In this document: positions 41,739 through 49,926 of the stretch, piece after piece
How the letters are laid out: each line of letters begins with the position of its first letter
Position numbering within the stretch: the stretch's first letter is position 1
From: Solirubrobacter ginsenosidimutans
Lineage (GTDB): Bacteria; Actinomycetota; Thermoleophilia; Solirubrobacterales; Solirubrobacteraceae
NCBI RefSeq assembly: GCF_027587205.1
Contig: NZ_JAPDOD010000013.1
Span: 1-64,000, forward strand
Direction of reading: 5' to 3'
Length of the DNA: 64,000 nt
Program-made: the position numbers and the translations under genes
Notes under the pieces: model-generated
Seen by the model: the letters and a program-made list of their open reading frames with translations, nothing else
Database searches by the model: none
Told to the model about the DNA's origin: nothing

Positions 41739-42496
41739 GCGACGTCAAGTCCGCCTTCAAGGCGCTCACCGCCGAGCAGCAGGCGATCGTCCGTGAGCGC
41801 CGGGTCGCCGGCGAGCGCAGCCCGGACGACTGGCTGGCGCTGCTGGGCCCGGTGGCCGAGTACGACCGCCAGGCCGACGCCGTCCGGGAGGGCGGCGGCG
41901 GTTTCTGGGCGCGCCGCTATGCGCGCAAGCACGACGTGCCCAACGGCCTGCGCTGGTTCGCGGTGCCGCTGACGTTGATCCTGCGCGAGGACCAGGACCC
42001 CGAGAAGCCGCTCGCGCTCAAGATCGACCTGTCGGGCCCGATGCAGCCGCAGAAGCTCGTGACCACGAGCGACCCGTACAAGAAGGGCGCCTACCACAAG
42101 GTCGTCGACTCCTTCTACGACGACGTCTGGCTCGAAGGCCACGCCCACTTCGCCGACGGCGCGGACGTCCACTTCACGGTCACCGACCACGTGCGCACCT
42201 CGAACAAGACCAAGCGCAGCGCGAGCGGCAAGACCAAACGCAAGACCAAGAGCAAGAAGAAGAGCGAGCTGAGCGTCACGCTCTCGGTCCCCAAGCGCAA
42301 CTACACCGTCGCCGCCGCCACGGGCCGCGACGTGCCGAAGGAGACCGTCAAGGACGGCGAGAGCCGGACCGTCGTCAAGCTCGCCGGCACGATGGTGCAG
42401 CCCAACGCCGACGCCGTCCCGCCGATCCGGATGCTGCTCGAGCTGATCTCGGGCGCCTACGAGCGCATCGAGCCGGCACGCAGGAAGAAGCTGTGA
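41735..42496 (+). CDS. Lys-rich protein of unknown function in the glycosyltransferase operon
   Basis: 253 residues; GTG 41735 overlaps the upstream stop (GTGA). N-terminal helix (SAFKALTAEQQAIVRERRVAG), then a beta-rich region (RWFAVPLTLILRED, ALKIDLSGPM, HAHFADGADVHFTVTDHV). Residues 155-178 are a lysine-rich linker (KTKRSASGKTKRKTKSKKK). A final strand/helix part ends LLELISGAYERIEPARRKKL. No family, signal or membrane helix recognised. It could bind an acidic polymer or nucleic acid. Confidence 0.75.
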   Translation: MSDVKSAFKALTAEQQAIVRERRVAGERSPDDWLALLGPVAEYDRQADAVREGGGGFWARRYARKHDVPNGLRWFAVPLTLILREDQDPEKPLALKIDLSGPMQPQKLVTTSDPYKKGAYHKVVDSFYDDVWLEGHAHFADGADVHFTVTDHVRTSNKTKRSASGKTKRKTKSKKKSELSVTLSVPKRNYTVAAATGRDVPKETVKDGESRTVVKLAGTMVQPNADAVPPIRMLLELISGAYERIEPARRKKL

Positions 42497-42879
42497 GCGC
42501 GCCCCTCGGCGGTCTCGACTGGTGCGCCTGCAAGCGCGGGTTCTTCACGCTGCGCAACTGCACCAACGCCGCGGTGACGAGTTGCACGAGCTGCACCCGG
42601 CGCATCTGCCAGGAGCACACGGCGCCGGAGAACCTCTGCGTCGAATGCGCCGCCAAGCGCGACGAGGAGCGCGACGTCGACTCACCCGACCGCGTCGATC
42701 TCTCCCCCACGCGCAGCGCCGTCCGCTACCGCACCCACTGGTACTCCTCCAGCGGCTACGAGCCCATGTACTGGGGCACCTACGACTCCTACTACAACGA
42801 CACCGACTACCGCTGGTACGACGACCCCAACGCGAGCGACGACAACGACGACGACGGTGGCGGGTTCGACGACTCCTGA
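42493..42879 (+). CDS. Small Cys-rich (zinc-ribbon-like) protein with acidic, aromatic tail
   Basis: 128 residues; GTG 42493 overlaps the upstream stop. The first 55 residues hold eight cysteines in C-x-C, CTSC, C-x4-H-like and CVEC groups, suggesting one or two zinc sites of B-box/treble-clef style. The tail is rich in Tyr, Trp and Asp (YWGTYDSYYND, ending DDNDDDGGGFDDS). The strong negative charge complements the lysine-rich protein encoded just upstream. No family recognised. Confidence 0.75.
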   Translation: MSAPLGGLDWCACKRGFFTLRNCTNAAVTSCTSCTRRICQEHTAPENLCVECAAKRDEERDVDSPDRVDLSPTRSAVRYRTHWYSSSGYEPMYWGTYDSYYNDTDYRWYDDPNASDDNDDDGGGFDDS

Positions 42880-44023
42880 ACCGCTGCGGGCGCTCTGGCT
42901 GACCGAGACCTACCCGCCTTCGCGCGGTGGGATGGCGACGTCGTGCGACCGGATCGTCCGCGGCCTGCGCCGCCGCGGAGTGCTGGTCGACGTCCTGCAC
43001 TTCATGCCGCAGCCGCGCGCCGGGCGGCCGTGGGCGATCGAGACCCAGGCGGGTGGGCGCTACCTGGCGTGCCCGATGGAGGACGATCCCGCGCACGCCC
43101 TCAACCGCGCGTGGAGCACCCTGCAATCCGCCCCGCAGGCCTACACCCACGTCGTCGCCTTCGGCGGCTCGCGGCCGATCATGGCCGGCCCGGTGTTCGC
43201 CGCGTGGCTCGGCGTGCCGCTGATCACGTTGATCCGCGGCAACGACTTCGACGCGGCGGTCTTCTCCACCCGCCGCCGCCCGATCCTCGACCAGGCCTTC
43301 GCGGCGAGCGAGCTGATCTGCGCCGTCTCGCGGGACAAGGTCGACAAGATCGCGGCGCTGCATCCCCGCGCGAACGTGCGCTGGATCCCGAACGGCATCG
43401 ACCGCTCCGACTGGGAGCTCGCGCCGAGCGACGCCGCCCGCGCGGCGCGCTGGCGCGCTGAGACGCTCGGCGATGGCCGGCGCGTCCTCGGCCTCTTCGG
43501 CCAGCTCAAAGCCAAGAAGGGCGGCGTCTTCCTGCTCGACGCGCTGCATCGCTCCGGCGTCGCCGACCGCTTCCACGTGCTGCTGGCCGGGTGGATGGCG
43601 CCGGACATGGAGCGGTGGCTGGCCGAGCACGAGCTCGAGCACACCACGCTCCCGTTCCTGGACCGCTTCGAGCTGCTGCCGTGGTACGCGGCGTGCGACT
43701 GGCTGGCGATCCCCTCCTTCTACGACGGGCTGCCGAACGTGCTCACCGAGGCGGCGGCGCTCGGCGTGCCGATGGTCGCCGCGCGGGCCGGCGGGATGGT
43801 CGACGTGCTCGAGGACGGCCGCACCGCGTTCCTCTTCGACCCCGGTGACGAGGCCCGCTGCGCCTGGGCGCTGCAGGCCGCCGCACGGCTGGACGAGCGC
43901 CGGCGCCTGGAGATGAGCGCCGCCTGCCGCGCGCTCGCCGAGACCGAGCTCGATGCCGCGCTCGAGATCGACCGCTACGTCGAGGCGCTCACGCAGACGA
44001 GCCGCGCGCGCCTCGCGGCGTGA
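42857..44023 (+). CDS. GT4-family glycosyltransferase
   Basis: 388 residues from GTG 42857, overlapping the previous gene by 23 nt. The N-terminus LRALWLTETYPPSRGGMATSCDRIVRGL is the GT4 acceptor loop. VLGLFGQLKAKKGGVFLLDAL starts the donor domain. YDGLPNVLTEAAALGVPMVAARAGGMVDVL holds the conserved donor-binding E-x7-E pattern. A cytoplasmic, GT-B-fold enzyme that likely builds a glycan together with the other two transferases in the operon. Confidence 0.88.
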   Translation: MAGSTTPEPLRALWLTETYPPSRGGMATSCDRIVRGLRRRGVLVDVLHFMPQPRAGRPWAIETQAGGRYLACPMEDDPAHALNRAWSTLQSAPQAYTHVVAFGGSRPIMAGPVFAAWLGVPLITLIRGNDFDAAVFSTRRRPILDQAFAASELICAVSRDKVDKIAALHPRANVRWIPNGIDRSDWELAPSDAARAARWRAETLGDGRRVLGLFGQLKAKKGGVFLLDALHRSGVADRFHVLLAGWMAPDMERWLAEHELEHTTLPFLDRFELLPWYAACDWLAIPSFYDGLPNVLTEAAALGVPMVAARAGGMVDVLEDGRTAFLFDPGDEARCAWALQAAARLDERRRLEMSAACRALAETELDAALEIDRYVEALTQTSRARLAA

Positions 44024-44769
44024 TCCTCTACTACGCGCTGGGCGGCGGCCTCGGCCACCTGACCCGGGCGCGCAAAGTGCTGGAGGCGCTCGACCTCACC
44101 CGTGACGCCGTCCTGCTGACCGCGAGCCCGTTCGGCGCTGACCCGCGCGTGACCGGCGCAATCCCGGTTCTCAAGGTCCCGCGCCGGCTCGGGCATGACC
44201 GCGACGCGTTCCGCGCGTGGCTGGCCCCACTCCTGCGCGAAGCCGACGAGCTGCTGGTCGACAGCTTCCCCGCCGGCATCCTCGGCGAGCTGTCGGGAAT
44301 GACGCTCCCTCCCGCCCGCCACGTCGCCCGCCTGTTGCGCTGGGACGCCTACGCCACCCGCCTCGACGGTCCGCTCCCGAGTTACGACGTCATCTACGCG
44401 CTCGAGCCGCTGACGCACGACCTCGGGCCGACGCAGCCGCTCCAGCTGCCGGAGACCCCGATCGGCGAGCCGCTGGTCGAGGAGCCGCACTGGCTGGTGG
44501 TGCACTCCGGTCCCCAGAGCGAGATCGACGAGCTGCTCACCCACGCCGAGGGCGCGCCGAAGCTGGTCGTCGTGAGCCCGCGCCACACCGACGTCTACCC
44601 CGTCGCGCCCCACCTCGCCCACGCCGAGCGCGTCATCACCGGCGCCGGCTTCAACGCGGTGCATGAGAACGCGCGCTGGAGGGAACGTCACACCCCGGTG
44701 CCGTTCGCGCGTCCCTTCGACGATCAGTTCGCGCGTGCGGAAAAGGTTCTCAGACATAAGGCGCTTTAG
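44020..44769 (+). CDS. GT28/MGT-like glycosyltransferase
   Basis: 249 residues, shorter than typical MurG/MGT enzymes (about 350-400). GTG 44020 overlaps the upstream stop. It begins ILYYALGGGLGHLTRARKVLEAL, the Gly-rich N-terminal loop of GT28-type proteins. The C-terminal HAERVITGAGFNAVHENARW matches the donor-site GxGxN region. Some loops are missing, so it may be a trimmed enzyme or need a partner. Last gene before the sugar ABC operon. Confidence 0.78.
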   Translation: MILYYALGGGLGHLTRARKVLEALDLTRDAVLLTASPFGADPRVTGAIPVLKVPRRLGHDRDAFRAWLAPLLREADELLVDSFPAGILGELSGMTLPPARHVARLLRWDAYATRLDGPLPSYDVIYALEPLTHDLGPTQPLQLPETPIGEPLVEEPHWLVVHSGPQSEIDELLTHAEGAPKLVVVSPRHTDVYPVAPHLAHAERVITGAGFNAVHENARWRERHTPVPFARPFDDQFARAEKVLRHKAL

Positions 44770-44794
44770 CTCGCAGTAGAACTAAGAAACCTTC

Positions 44795-44823
44795 TTGACA
44801 ACGTTTTCTCAGAGGAGTACCTT
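44795..44823 (+). promoter_or_regulatory. Sigma-70-type promoter of the sugar ABC operon
   Basis: TTGACA (44795-44800), a 17-bp spacer and TACCTT (44818-44823). This is the best housekeeping promoter in the window. It leaves a leader of about 85 nt before ATG 44917. Confidence 0.75.
44797..44808. promoter_or_regulatory. Candidate LacI-family operator
   Basis: GACAACGTTTTC is an inverted repeat with 5 of 6 matching positions centred on CG, as in LacI/GalR operators. It overlaps the -35 and spacer, a position fit for repression. Two LacI-type regulators follow the operon at 47848 and 48904. Confidence 0.55.
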
Positions 44824-44916
44824 CACCGCTGTCTACAACGGTCTGTAGATCCAGAGCGAGAGCAACTGGCGGCGCGGTTTGAGGGACCACCCCGACGCGG
44901 CCGAAGGAGGAGAGTC

Positions 44917-45963
44917 ATGAGCACGTCTCGTCTGCGCCTCGGGCGTATGTCGTCGCGCGTCGCCGTCGCCGGTGCCGTGGGTGCTATCGCGGTCGGCATC
45001 GTCGCCTGCGGCAGCGACAGCGGATCCGACAGCAGCAGCGGCAGCAGCGGATCGTCCGGAGGTGGCGGCGGCGACAAAGTCGTCGTCGGCCTGATCACCA
45101 AGACGGAGTCCAACCCCTTCTTCGTGAAGATGAAGGAGGCGGCGCAGAAGGCCGCAGATGCCAACAACGCGGAGCTCGTCACCGCGGCGGGCAAGCAGGA
45201 CACGGACAACCAGAGCCAGGTCACCGCGATCGAGAACATGACGACGCGCGGTGCCAAGGGCATCCTGATCACGCCGGCGGACTCCAAGGCGATCGTGCCG
45301 TCGATCAAGAAGGCCCGCGACGCGGGCGTGACGGTGATCGCGCTCGACACCCCGACTGAGCCGCAGGACGCCGCCGACGCGCTCTTCGCCACCGACAACA
45401 TGAAGGCCGGCGAGCTGATCGGCGCCTGGGCCAAGGCCAAGTTCGCCAAGGACAACAAGCAGCCCAAGATCGTCACGATCGACCTCGCCCCCGGCATCTC
45501 CGTCGGCGTGCTGCGCCACAACGGCTTCCTCAAGGGCTTCGGGGCCACCGACAAGGACGTGCTCGGCCACGCCGACGCGATCGGCGACCAGACCAAGGCG
45601 CAGGCGGCGATGGAGAACCTGCTGCAGAAGGTGCCGGACGTGAACCTCGTCTACACGATCAATGAGCCGTCGGCGTTCGGCGCCTACACCGCGCTGAAGG
45701 CGGCGGGCAAGGAGAAGCAGGCGACGATCGTGTCCGTCGACGGCGGCTGCGAGGCGATCGCCAAGGGCATCAAGCCGGGCGTGATCGCCGCGACGTCTCA
45801 GCAGTACCCGCAGAACATGGCCAAGCTCGGCGTCGAGGCCATCGCCAAGGGCGAGAAGGTCTCCGGCTACAAGGACACCGGCGTGACGCTGATCACCGAC
45901 GATCCGCAGGACGGTGTCGACTCCAAGGACTCGACGTTCGGCGCTGCGAACTGCTGGGGCTAG
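44917..45963 (+). CDS. Monosaccharide ABC transporter substrate-binding lipoprotein (RbsB type)
   Basis: 348 residues; ribosome-binding site AAGGAGGAGA just upstream of ATG. Lipobox GIVAC near residue 31, then a Ser/Gly linker. Peripla_BP_4 fold: VVGLITKTESNPFFVKMKEAAQKAA, GILITPADSKAIVPSI, VIALDTPTEP, VYTINEPSAFGAYTAL, TIVSVDGGCEAI. It binds a sugar, probably of the ribose/fructose/galactose class. It is followed 3 nt later by the permease gene. Confidence 0.92.
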   Translation: MSTSRLRLGRMSSRVAVAGAVGAIAVGIVACGSDSGSDSSSGSSGSSGGGGGDKVVVGLITKTESNPFFVKMKEAAQKAADANNAELVTAAGKQDTDNQSQVTAIENMTTRGAKGILITPADSKAIVPSIKKARDAGVTVIALDTPTEPQDAADALFATDNMKAGELIGAWAKAKFAKDNKQPKIVTIDLAPGISVGVLRHNGFLKGFGATDKDVLGHADAIGDQTKAQAAMENLLQKVPDVNLVYTINEPSAFGAYTALKAAGKEKQATIVSVDGGCEAIAKGIKPGVIAATSQQYPQNMAKLGVEAIAKGEKVSGYKDTGVTLITDDPQDGVDSKDSTFGAANCWG

Positions 45964-45966
45964 ACG

Positions 45967-46983
45967 ATGGCCACGCAGATCGAGTCGGCGGCGCAGATGG
46001 CGCCGCCGACTCCCGGCGAAGACAAGAAAGGCGGACTGTTCAGCGGTGAGCGGTTCGCCACGCTCGGGCCGCTGCTGGCGCTGCTGCTCGTCTGCGCGTT
46101 CTTCACGACGCAGAGCGATCGCTTTCTCTCGGGACAGAACTTCTCGCTGATCTTCCAGCAGGTGATGGTGATCGGCACGCTGGCGATCGGCCAGACGCTG
46201 ATCATCCTGACGGCCGGTATCGACCTGGCGTGCGGGGCGATCATGGCCTTCGGCGGGATCGTCATGACCAAGCTCGCGGTCACGGGCGGCGTGCCGCCGT
46301 TCCTGGCCCTCCTGATCGGCATCGCGGCCTGCGGCGCGTTCGGCCTGCTGCACGGCGTGCTGGTCACGCGGGTGAACCTGCCGCCGTTCATCGTGACCTT
46401 GGGCACGTTGAACATCGCGTTCGCGCTGACGCACATCTACTCCAAGGACGAGACGATCTCCGATCTCCCGTCCCTTTTCACGGCGCTCGGAAACTCGTTC
46501 AAGATCGGCTCGACCTCTATCACCTACGGCTCGCTGCTGTGCCTGGGGTTGTTCATCCTCGCCTGGTTCGTGCTGTCGCAGACGACCTGGGGCCGGCGCA
46601 TCTTCGCCATCGGCGACAACCCCGAGGCGACGCGCCTGATGGGCATCAACGTCAAGCGCCACCTGGTCATGATCTACCTCGTCGCCACCGTGATCTACGG
46701 CATCGCGGCGCTGCTGCTGATCTCGCGCACGGGCGTCGGCGACCCCAACGCCGGCCAGACGGAGAACCTCGAGGCGATCACCGCGGTCGTGCTCGGCGGC
46801 ACTTCGCTGTTCGGCGGGCGCGGCACCGTGATCGGGACGCTGATCGGCGCGCTGATCGTCGGCGTGCTGCGCAACGGCCTCGTCCTGATGGGCGTGGCCT
46901 CGATCTACCAGGTGCTGATCACCGGCATCCTGGTCATCCTCGCGGTGACCGTCGACCAAATCGCGCGAGGGAGGGCCAAGTGA
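45967..46983 (+). CDS. Monosaccharide ABC transporter permease (RbsC/FrcC type)
   Basis: 338 residues with eight to ten membrane helices of the BPD_transp_2 family. AIGQTLIILTAGIDLACGAIMAFGG and LPPFIVTLGTLNIAFALTHIYS are family hallmarks. GRRIFAIGDNPEATRLMGINVKR is the coupling loop. LGGTSLFGGRGTVIGTLIGALIVGVLRNGLVLMG closes the core. It forms the channel for the sugar delivered by the preceding lipoprotein. Confidence 0.93.
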   Translation: MATQIESAAQMAPPTPGEDKKGGLFSGERFATLGPLLALLLVCAFFTTQSDRFLSGQNFSLIFQQVMVIGTLAIGQTLIILTAGIDLACGAIMAFGGIVMTKLAVTGGVPPFLALLIGIAACGAFGLLHGVLVTRVNLPPFIVTLGTLNIAFALTHIYSKDETISDLPSLFTALGNSFKIGSTSITYGSLLCLGLFILAWFVLSQTTWGRRIFAIGDNPEATRLMGINVKRHLVMIYLVATVIYGIAALLLISRTGVGDPNAGQTENLEAITAVVLGGTSLFGGRGTVIGTLIGALIVGVLRNGLVLMGVASIYQVLITGILVILAVTVDQIARGRAK

Positions 46984-47804
46984 CCGCCGCTACGGAAACG
47001 CGTCAGCCGATCCTGCAGGCCAAGGGACTGGTCAAGCGCTACGGTCACGTGACCGCCATCGACGGCGCGGACTTCGAGCTCTACCCGGGCGAGATCCTCG
47101 CGGTCATCGGCGACAACGGCGCCGGCAAGTCGAGCCTGATCAAGGCGCTCTCCGGGGCCACGATCCCGGACTCCGGCGAGATCTTCCTCGACGGCAAGCC
47201 GGCGAAGTTCCGCTCGCCCTTGGATGCCCGCGCGGCGGGGATCGAGACGGTGTACCAGGACCTCGCGGTCGCCCCCGCGCTGGACATCGCCACCAACCTG
47301 TTCCTCGGGCGCGAGCAGCGCCGCAAGGGCCCGCTCGGCTCGGTGTTCCGGATGGTCGACAAGCCCGACATGAAGAAGCAGGCGGCCGAGCACATGCAGC
47401 GGCTGCAGATCGGCATCCGCTCGATGAGCCAGGCGGTGGAGACGCTCTCGGGCGGCCAGCGGCAGGGCGTCGCGGTGGCGCGCGCGGCCGCGTGGGCGAA
47501 GAAGCTCGTGATCATGGACGAGCCGACGGCCGCGCTCGGCGTGCGCGAGTCCGCGCAGGTGCTGGAGCTGATCCGGCGCGTGCGCGACGCCGGGCTGCCG
47601 GTGATCCTGATCAGCCACAACATGCCGCACGTGTTCGAGATCGCCGACCGGATCCACATCCACCGGCTCGGGCGACGCGCCGCGGTGGTGGATCCCAAGA
47701 CGCACACGATGCACGAGGTCGTGGGGATCATGACCGGCGCCGTAGTGCACGACCTCGAGCACCCCGACGCGCCCAACGGCGGCAAGGCCAAGACCTCCGC
47801 CTGA
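46980..47804 (+). CDS. Sugar ABC transporter ATPase, single-cassette (FrcA-like)
   Basis: 274 residues; GTG 46980 overlaps the permease stop (GTGA). One ABC cassette: Walker A GDNGAGKSS, Q-loop in TVYQDLAVAPALD, signature LSGGQRQG, Walker B LVIMDEPTAALG, H-loop ISHNMPHVF. Most RbsA-type ATPases have two cassettes in about 500 residues; the single-cassette form is known for fructose-type (FrcA) systems, so the functional unit would be a homodimer. Confidence 0.92.
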   Translation: MTAATETRQPILQAKGLVKRYGHVTAIDGADFELYPGEILAVIGDNGAGKSSLIKALSGATIPDSGEIFLDGKPAKFRSPLDARAAGIETVYQDLAVAPALDIATNLFLGREQRRKGPLGSVFRMVDKPDMKKQAAEHMQRLQIGIRSMSQAVETLSGGQRQGVAVARAAAWAKKLVIMDEPTAALGVRESAQVLELIRRVRDAGLPVILISHNMPHVFEIADRIHIHRLGRRAAVVDPKTHTMHEVVGIMTGAVVHDLEHPDAPNGGKAKTSA

Positions 47805-47811
47805 GACCGAC

Positions 47812-47837
47812 CGGCGGGCGGCACGCGCCGCCCGCCG
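47812..47837 (+). terminator. GC-rich hairpin after the sugar ABC operon
   Basis: A perfect 11-bp inverted repeat with loop ACGC lies between the ATPase stop and the lacI start. No U-run follows, so it may only attenuate or stabilise the upstream mRNA. Confidence 0.5.
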
Positions 47838-47847
47838 ACCAGCTCCC

Positions 47848-48855
47848 ATGAGTACTCGCCGGCCCACGATGAAGGACGTCGCGGCGGTGGCCGGGGTCAG
47901 CCTCGCCACCGTGTCGCGGGTCGTCAACGACGTCCCGGTCGACCCGGTCCTCGCCGGCCGTGTGCAGGATGCGGTCACCCGGCTCGGCTACCGCCGCGAC
48001 GCCGCGGCGGCCGGGCTGCGCCGGGCGAACCGCAGCTCGGCCAGTATCGGGATCGTCCTCGACGACGTGGCGAACCCGTTCTTCTCGGCCGTGCACCGCG
48101 GGCTCGAGGAGGTCGCGCGGGCGCGCGGCGTGCTGATCTTCTCCGGCAGCTCCGACGACGACCCCGCGCTCGAGCGCGACCTCGCGCTGTCGTTCAGCGC
48201 CCACGGCGTCGACGGGCTCGTGATCGTCCCGGCGGGGACGGATCACCGCTACCTCGAGCGTGAGCGCGCCGCCGGGATCGCGCTGGTCTTCGTTGACCGC
48301 CCGCCGCAGCGGATCCTCGCCGACGCGGTGCTCACCGACAACGCCGGCGGGGTCCGCGACGCCGTCGCGCACCTGCTCGCGGCCGGCCACCGGCGGATCG
48401 GCTACCTCGGCGACCGCAGCCACATCTTCACCGCCGCCGAGCGCCTCGGCGGCTACCTGGCGAGGGGCGAGGAGTCGCTGGTGCGGATGGACCTCGTCGG
48501 CAGCGAGGCCGCCGAGCGCGGTGCGCTCGAGCTGTTGCAGGGCCCCGACCCGCCGACCGCGCTCATCTGCGGGCAGAACCATCTGACGATCGGCGCGCTC
48601 TACGCCCTGCGCGCGCTCGGCCTCGAGGCCGAGGTCGCCCTCGTCGGGTTCGACGACATTCCGCTCGGCGGGCTCGTGCGGCCGGGCGTGACCGTCGTCG
48701 CGCAGGACCCGGTGGCCCTGGGCCGCCACGCCGCCGAGTTGCTGTTCGCCCGTCTGGAGGGCGACGACTCGCCGCCGCGGCGGATCGTGGTCCCGACGCG
48801 GCTGATCGCCCGCGGGTCGGGGGAGATCCGTCCGAGCGACCGGATGAGATCCTGA
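47848..48855 (+). CDS. LacI-family transcriptional regulator
   Basis: 335 residues. N-terminal helix-turn-helix and hinge: TMKDVAAVAGVSLATVSRVVND. The rest is a periplasmic-binding-like sensor (SIGIVLDDVANPFFSAVHRGLEEVA, VDGLVIVPAG, VALVGFDDIPLGG, DPVALGRHAAELLFARL). It very likely represses the adjacent sugar ABC operon until the sugar or a phosphate ester binds. The region around residues 200-220 is shorter than in the paralogue downstream. Confidence 0.92.
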   Translation: MSTRRPTMKDVAAVAGVSLATVSRVVNDVPVDPVLAGRVQDAVTRLGYRRDAAAAGLRRANRSSASIGIVLDDVANPFFSAVHRGLEEVARARGVLIFSGSSDDDPALERDLALSFSAHGVDGLVIVPAGTDHRYLERERAAGIALVFVDRPPQRILADAVLTDNAGGVRDAVAHLLAAGHRRIGYLGDRSHIFTAAERLGGYLARGEESLVRMDLVGSEAAERGALELLQGPDPPTALICGQNHLTIGALYALRALGLEAEVALVGFDDIPLGGLVRPGVTVVAQDPVALGRHAAELLFARLEGDDSPPRRIVVPTRLIARGSGEIRPSDRMRS

Positions 48856-48890
48856 GCCAAGAGTGAGGTCCGCAGGCGGCTCGCCTCCGC

Positions 48891-48896
48891 TACGGT
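48891..48896 (+). promoter_or_regulatory. Leaderless-type -10 (TACGGT)
   Basis: TACGGT ends 7 nt before GTG 48904, giving the second lacI gene its own promoter. Confidence 0.5.
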
Positions 48897-48903
48897 CGCG
48901 CAA

Positions 48904-49926
48904 GTGAACCTGGTCCCTCCAAACGGCCGCAGGCCGACGATGAAGGACGTCGCGGCGATGGCGGGCGTTAGCCTCAGCACGGTCTCGCGCGTCGTCAACG
49001 GCAGCCCGCCGGTCGCACCCGAGCTCGCCGTCAAGGTCGAGCGGGCGGTCGAGATGCTCGGCTACCGGCACAATCACACCGCGGGCACGCTGCGCCGCGC
49101 GAACGGCCTGTCGGGCTCGCTCGGCCTGATCATCGAGGACGTCTCGAATCCGTTCTTCTCCGCCGTGCACCGCGGGATCGAGGAAGTGGCCCGCACGCGT
49201 TCGGTGGTCACGTTCGCCGGCAGCTCCGACGAGGACGCCGAGCGCGAGCACGCGCTGATCGAGGCCGTGCTCGCGCGCCGGGTCGACGGGCTGATCGTCG
49301 TCCCGACCGCCGCCGATCACACCTACCTGCTGCGCGACGTCGCCAACGGCCTCGGCCTCGTGTTCGTCGACCGCCCGGCGCAGTCGATCGACGCCGACAG
49401 CGTGCTCAGCGATAACCGCGGCGGCGCGCAGCGGGCGGTCGAGCACCTGCTCGCCCACGGGCATCGCCGGATCGCCTTCGTCGGTCCGCCGCCGACGCTC
49501 TACACCGCCCGCGAGCGGCTGGCCGGGTACCGCGCGGCGCTCGCTCCGGCAGGGCTCAGCGAGCTCGTGCGCCACGCGGTGGAACCGGCCGACGCCTACG
49601 GCGCCGTGCTCGGGCTGCTCGACTCAGACCACGCGCCGACGGCGCTCTTCACGAGCCAGAACCTGATCACGATCGAGGCGCTGCGCGCGCTGCACGGGCG
49701 CGGCCGCCAGCATGAGATCGCGCACGTGGGCTTCGACGACATCGTGCTCGCCTCCGCCATCGATCCCGCCGTGACCGTCATCGCGCAGGACCCGGTCGGC
49801 CTCGGCCGCGCCGCCGCGGAGCTGCTGTTCTCGCGGCTGGACGGCTTCGTCGGCCCGTCGCGGCGGGTCGAGCTCCCCACTCCGCTGGTCGTGCGCGGGA
49901 GCGGGGAGCTCCGACCGCCGGGCTAA
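48904..49926 (+). CDS. LacI-family transcriptional regulator, paralogue
   Basis: 340 residues, GTG start. Helix-turn-helix TMKDVAAMAGVSLSTVSRVVNG and sensor VSNPFFSAVHRGIEEVARTRS, VDGLIVVPTAADH, IAHVGFDDIVLASAIDPAVTVIAQDP. It is so similar to its upstream neighbour, segment by segment, that a tandem duplication is the simplest origin. The recognition helices differ by one or two residues, so the operators may be shared. The stop overlaps the convergent esterase stop. Confidence 0.92.
   Translation: MNLVPPNGRRPTMKDVAAMAGVSLSTVSRVVNGSPPVAPELAVKVERAVEMLGYRHNHTAGTLRRANGLSGSLGLIIEDVSNPFFSAVHRGIEEVARTRSVVTFAGSSDEDAEREHALIEAVLARRVDGLIVVPTAADHTYLLRDVANGLGLVFVDRPAQSIDADSVLSDNRGGAQRAVEHLLAHGHRRIAFVGPPPTLYTARERLAGYRAALAPAGLSELVRHAVEPADAYGAVLGLLDSDHAPTALFTSQNLITIEALRALHGRGRQHEIAHVGFDDIVLASAIDPAVTVIAQDPVGLGRAAAELLFSRLDGFVGPSRRVELPTPLVVRGSGELRPPG

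Noticed and set aside
44784..44796. AAGAA-TTCTT mini hairpin before the sugar ABC promoter as a terminator
   Set aside because: The stem is only 5 A/T-rich pairs and it runs into the -35 element; too weak to call.
44741..44812. Repeated TTCTCAGA near the sugar ABC promoter as a regulatory direct repeat
   Set aside because: One copy lies in the end of the GT28-like gene and the flanks differ; probably chance.
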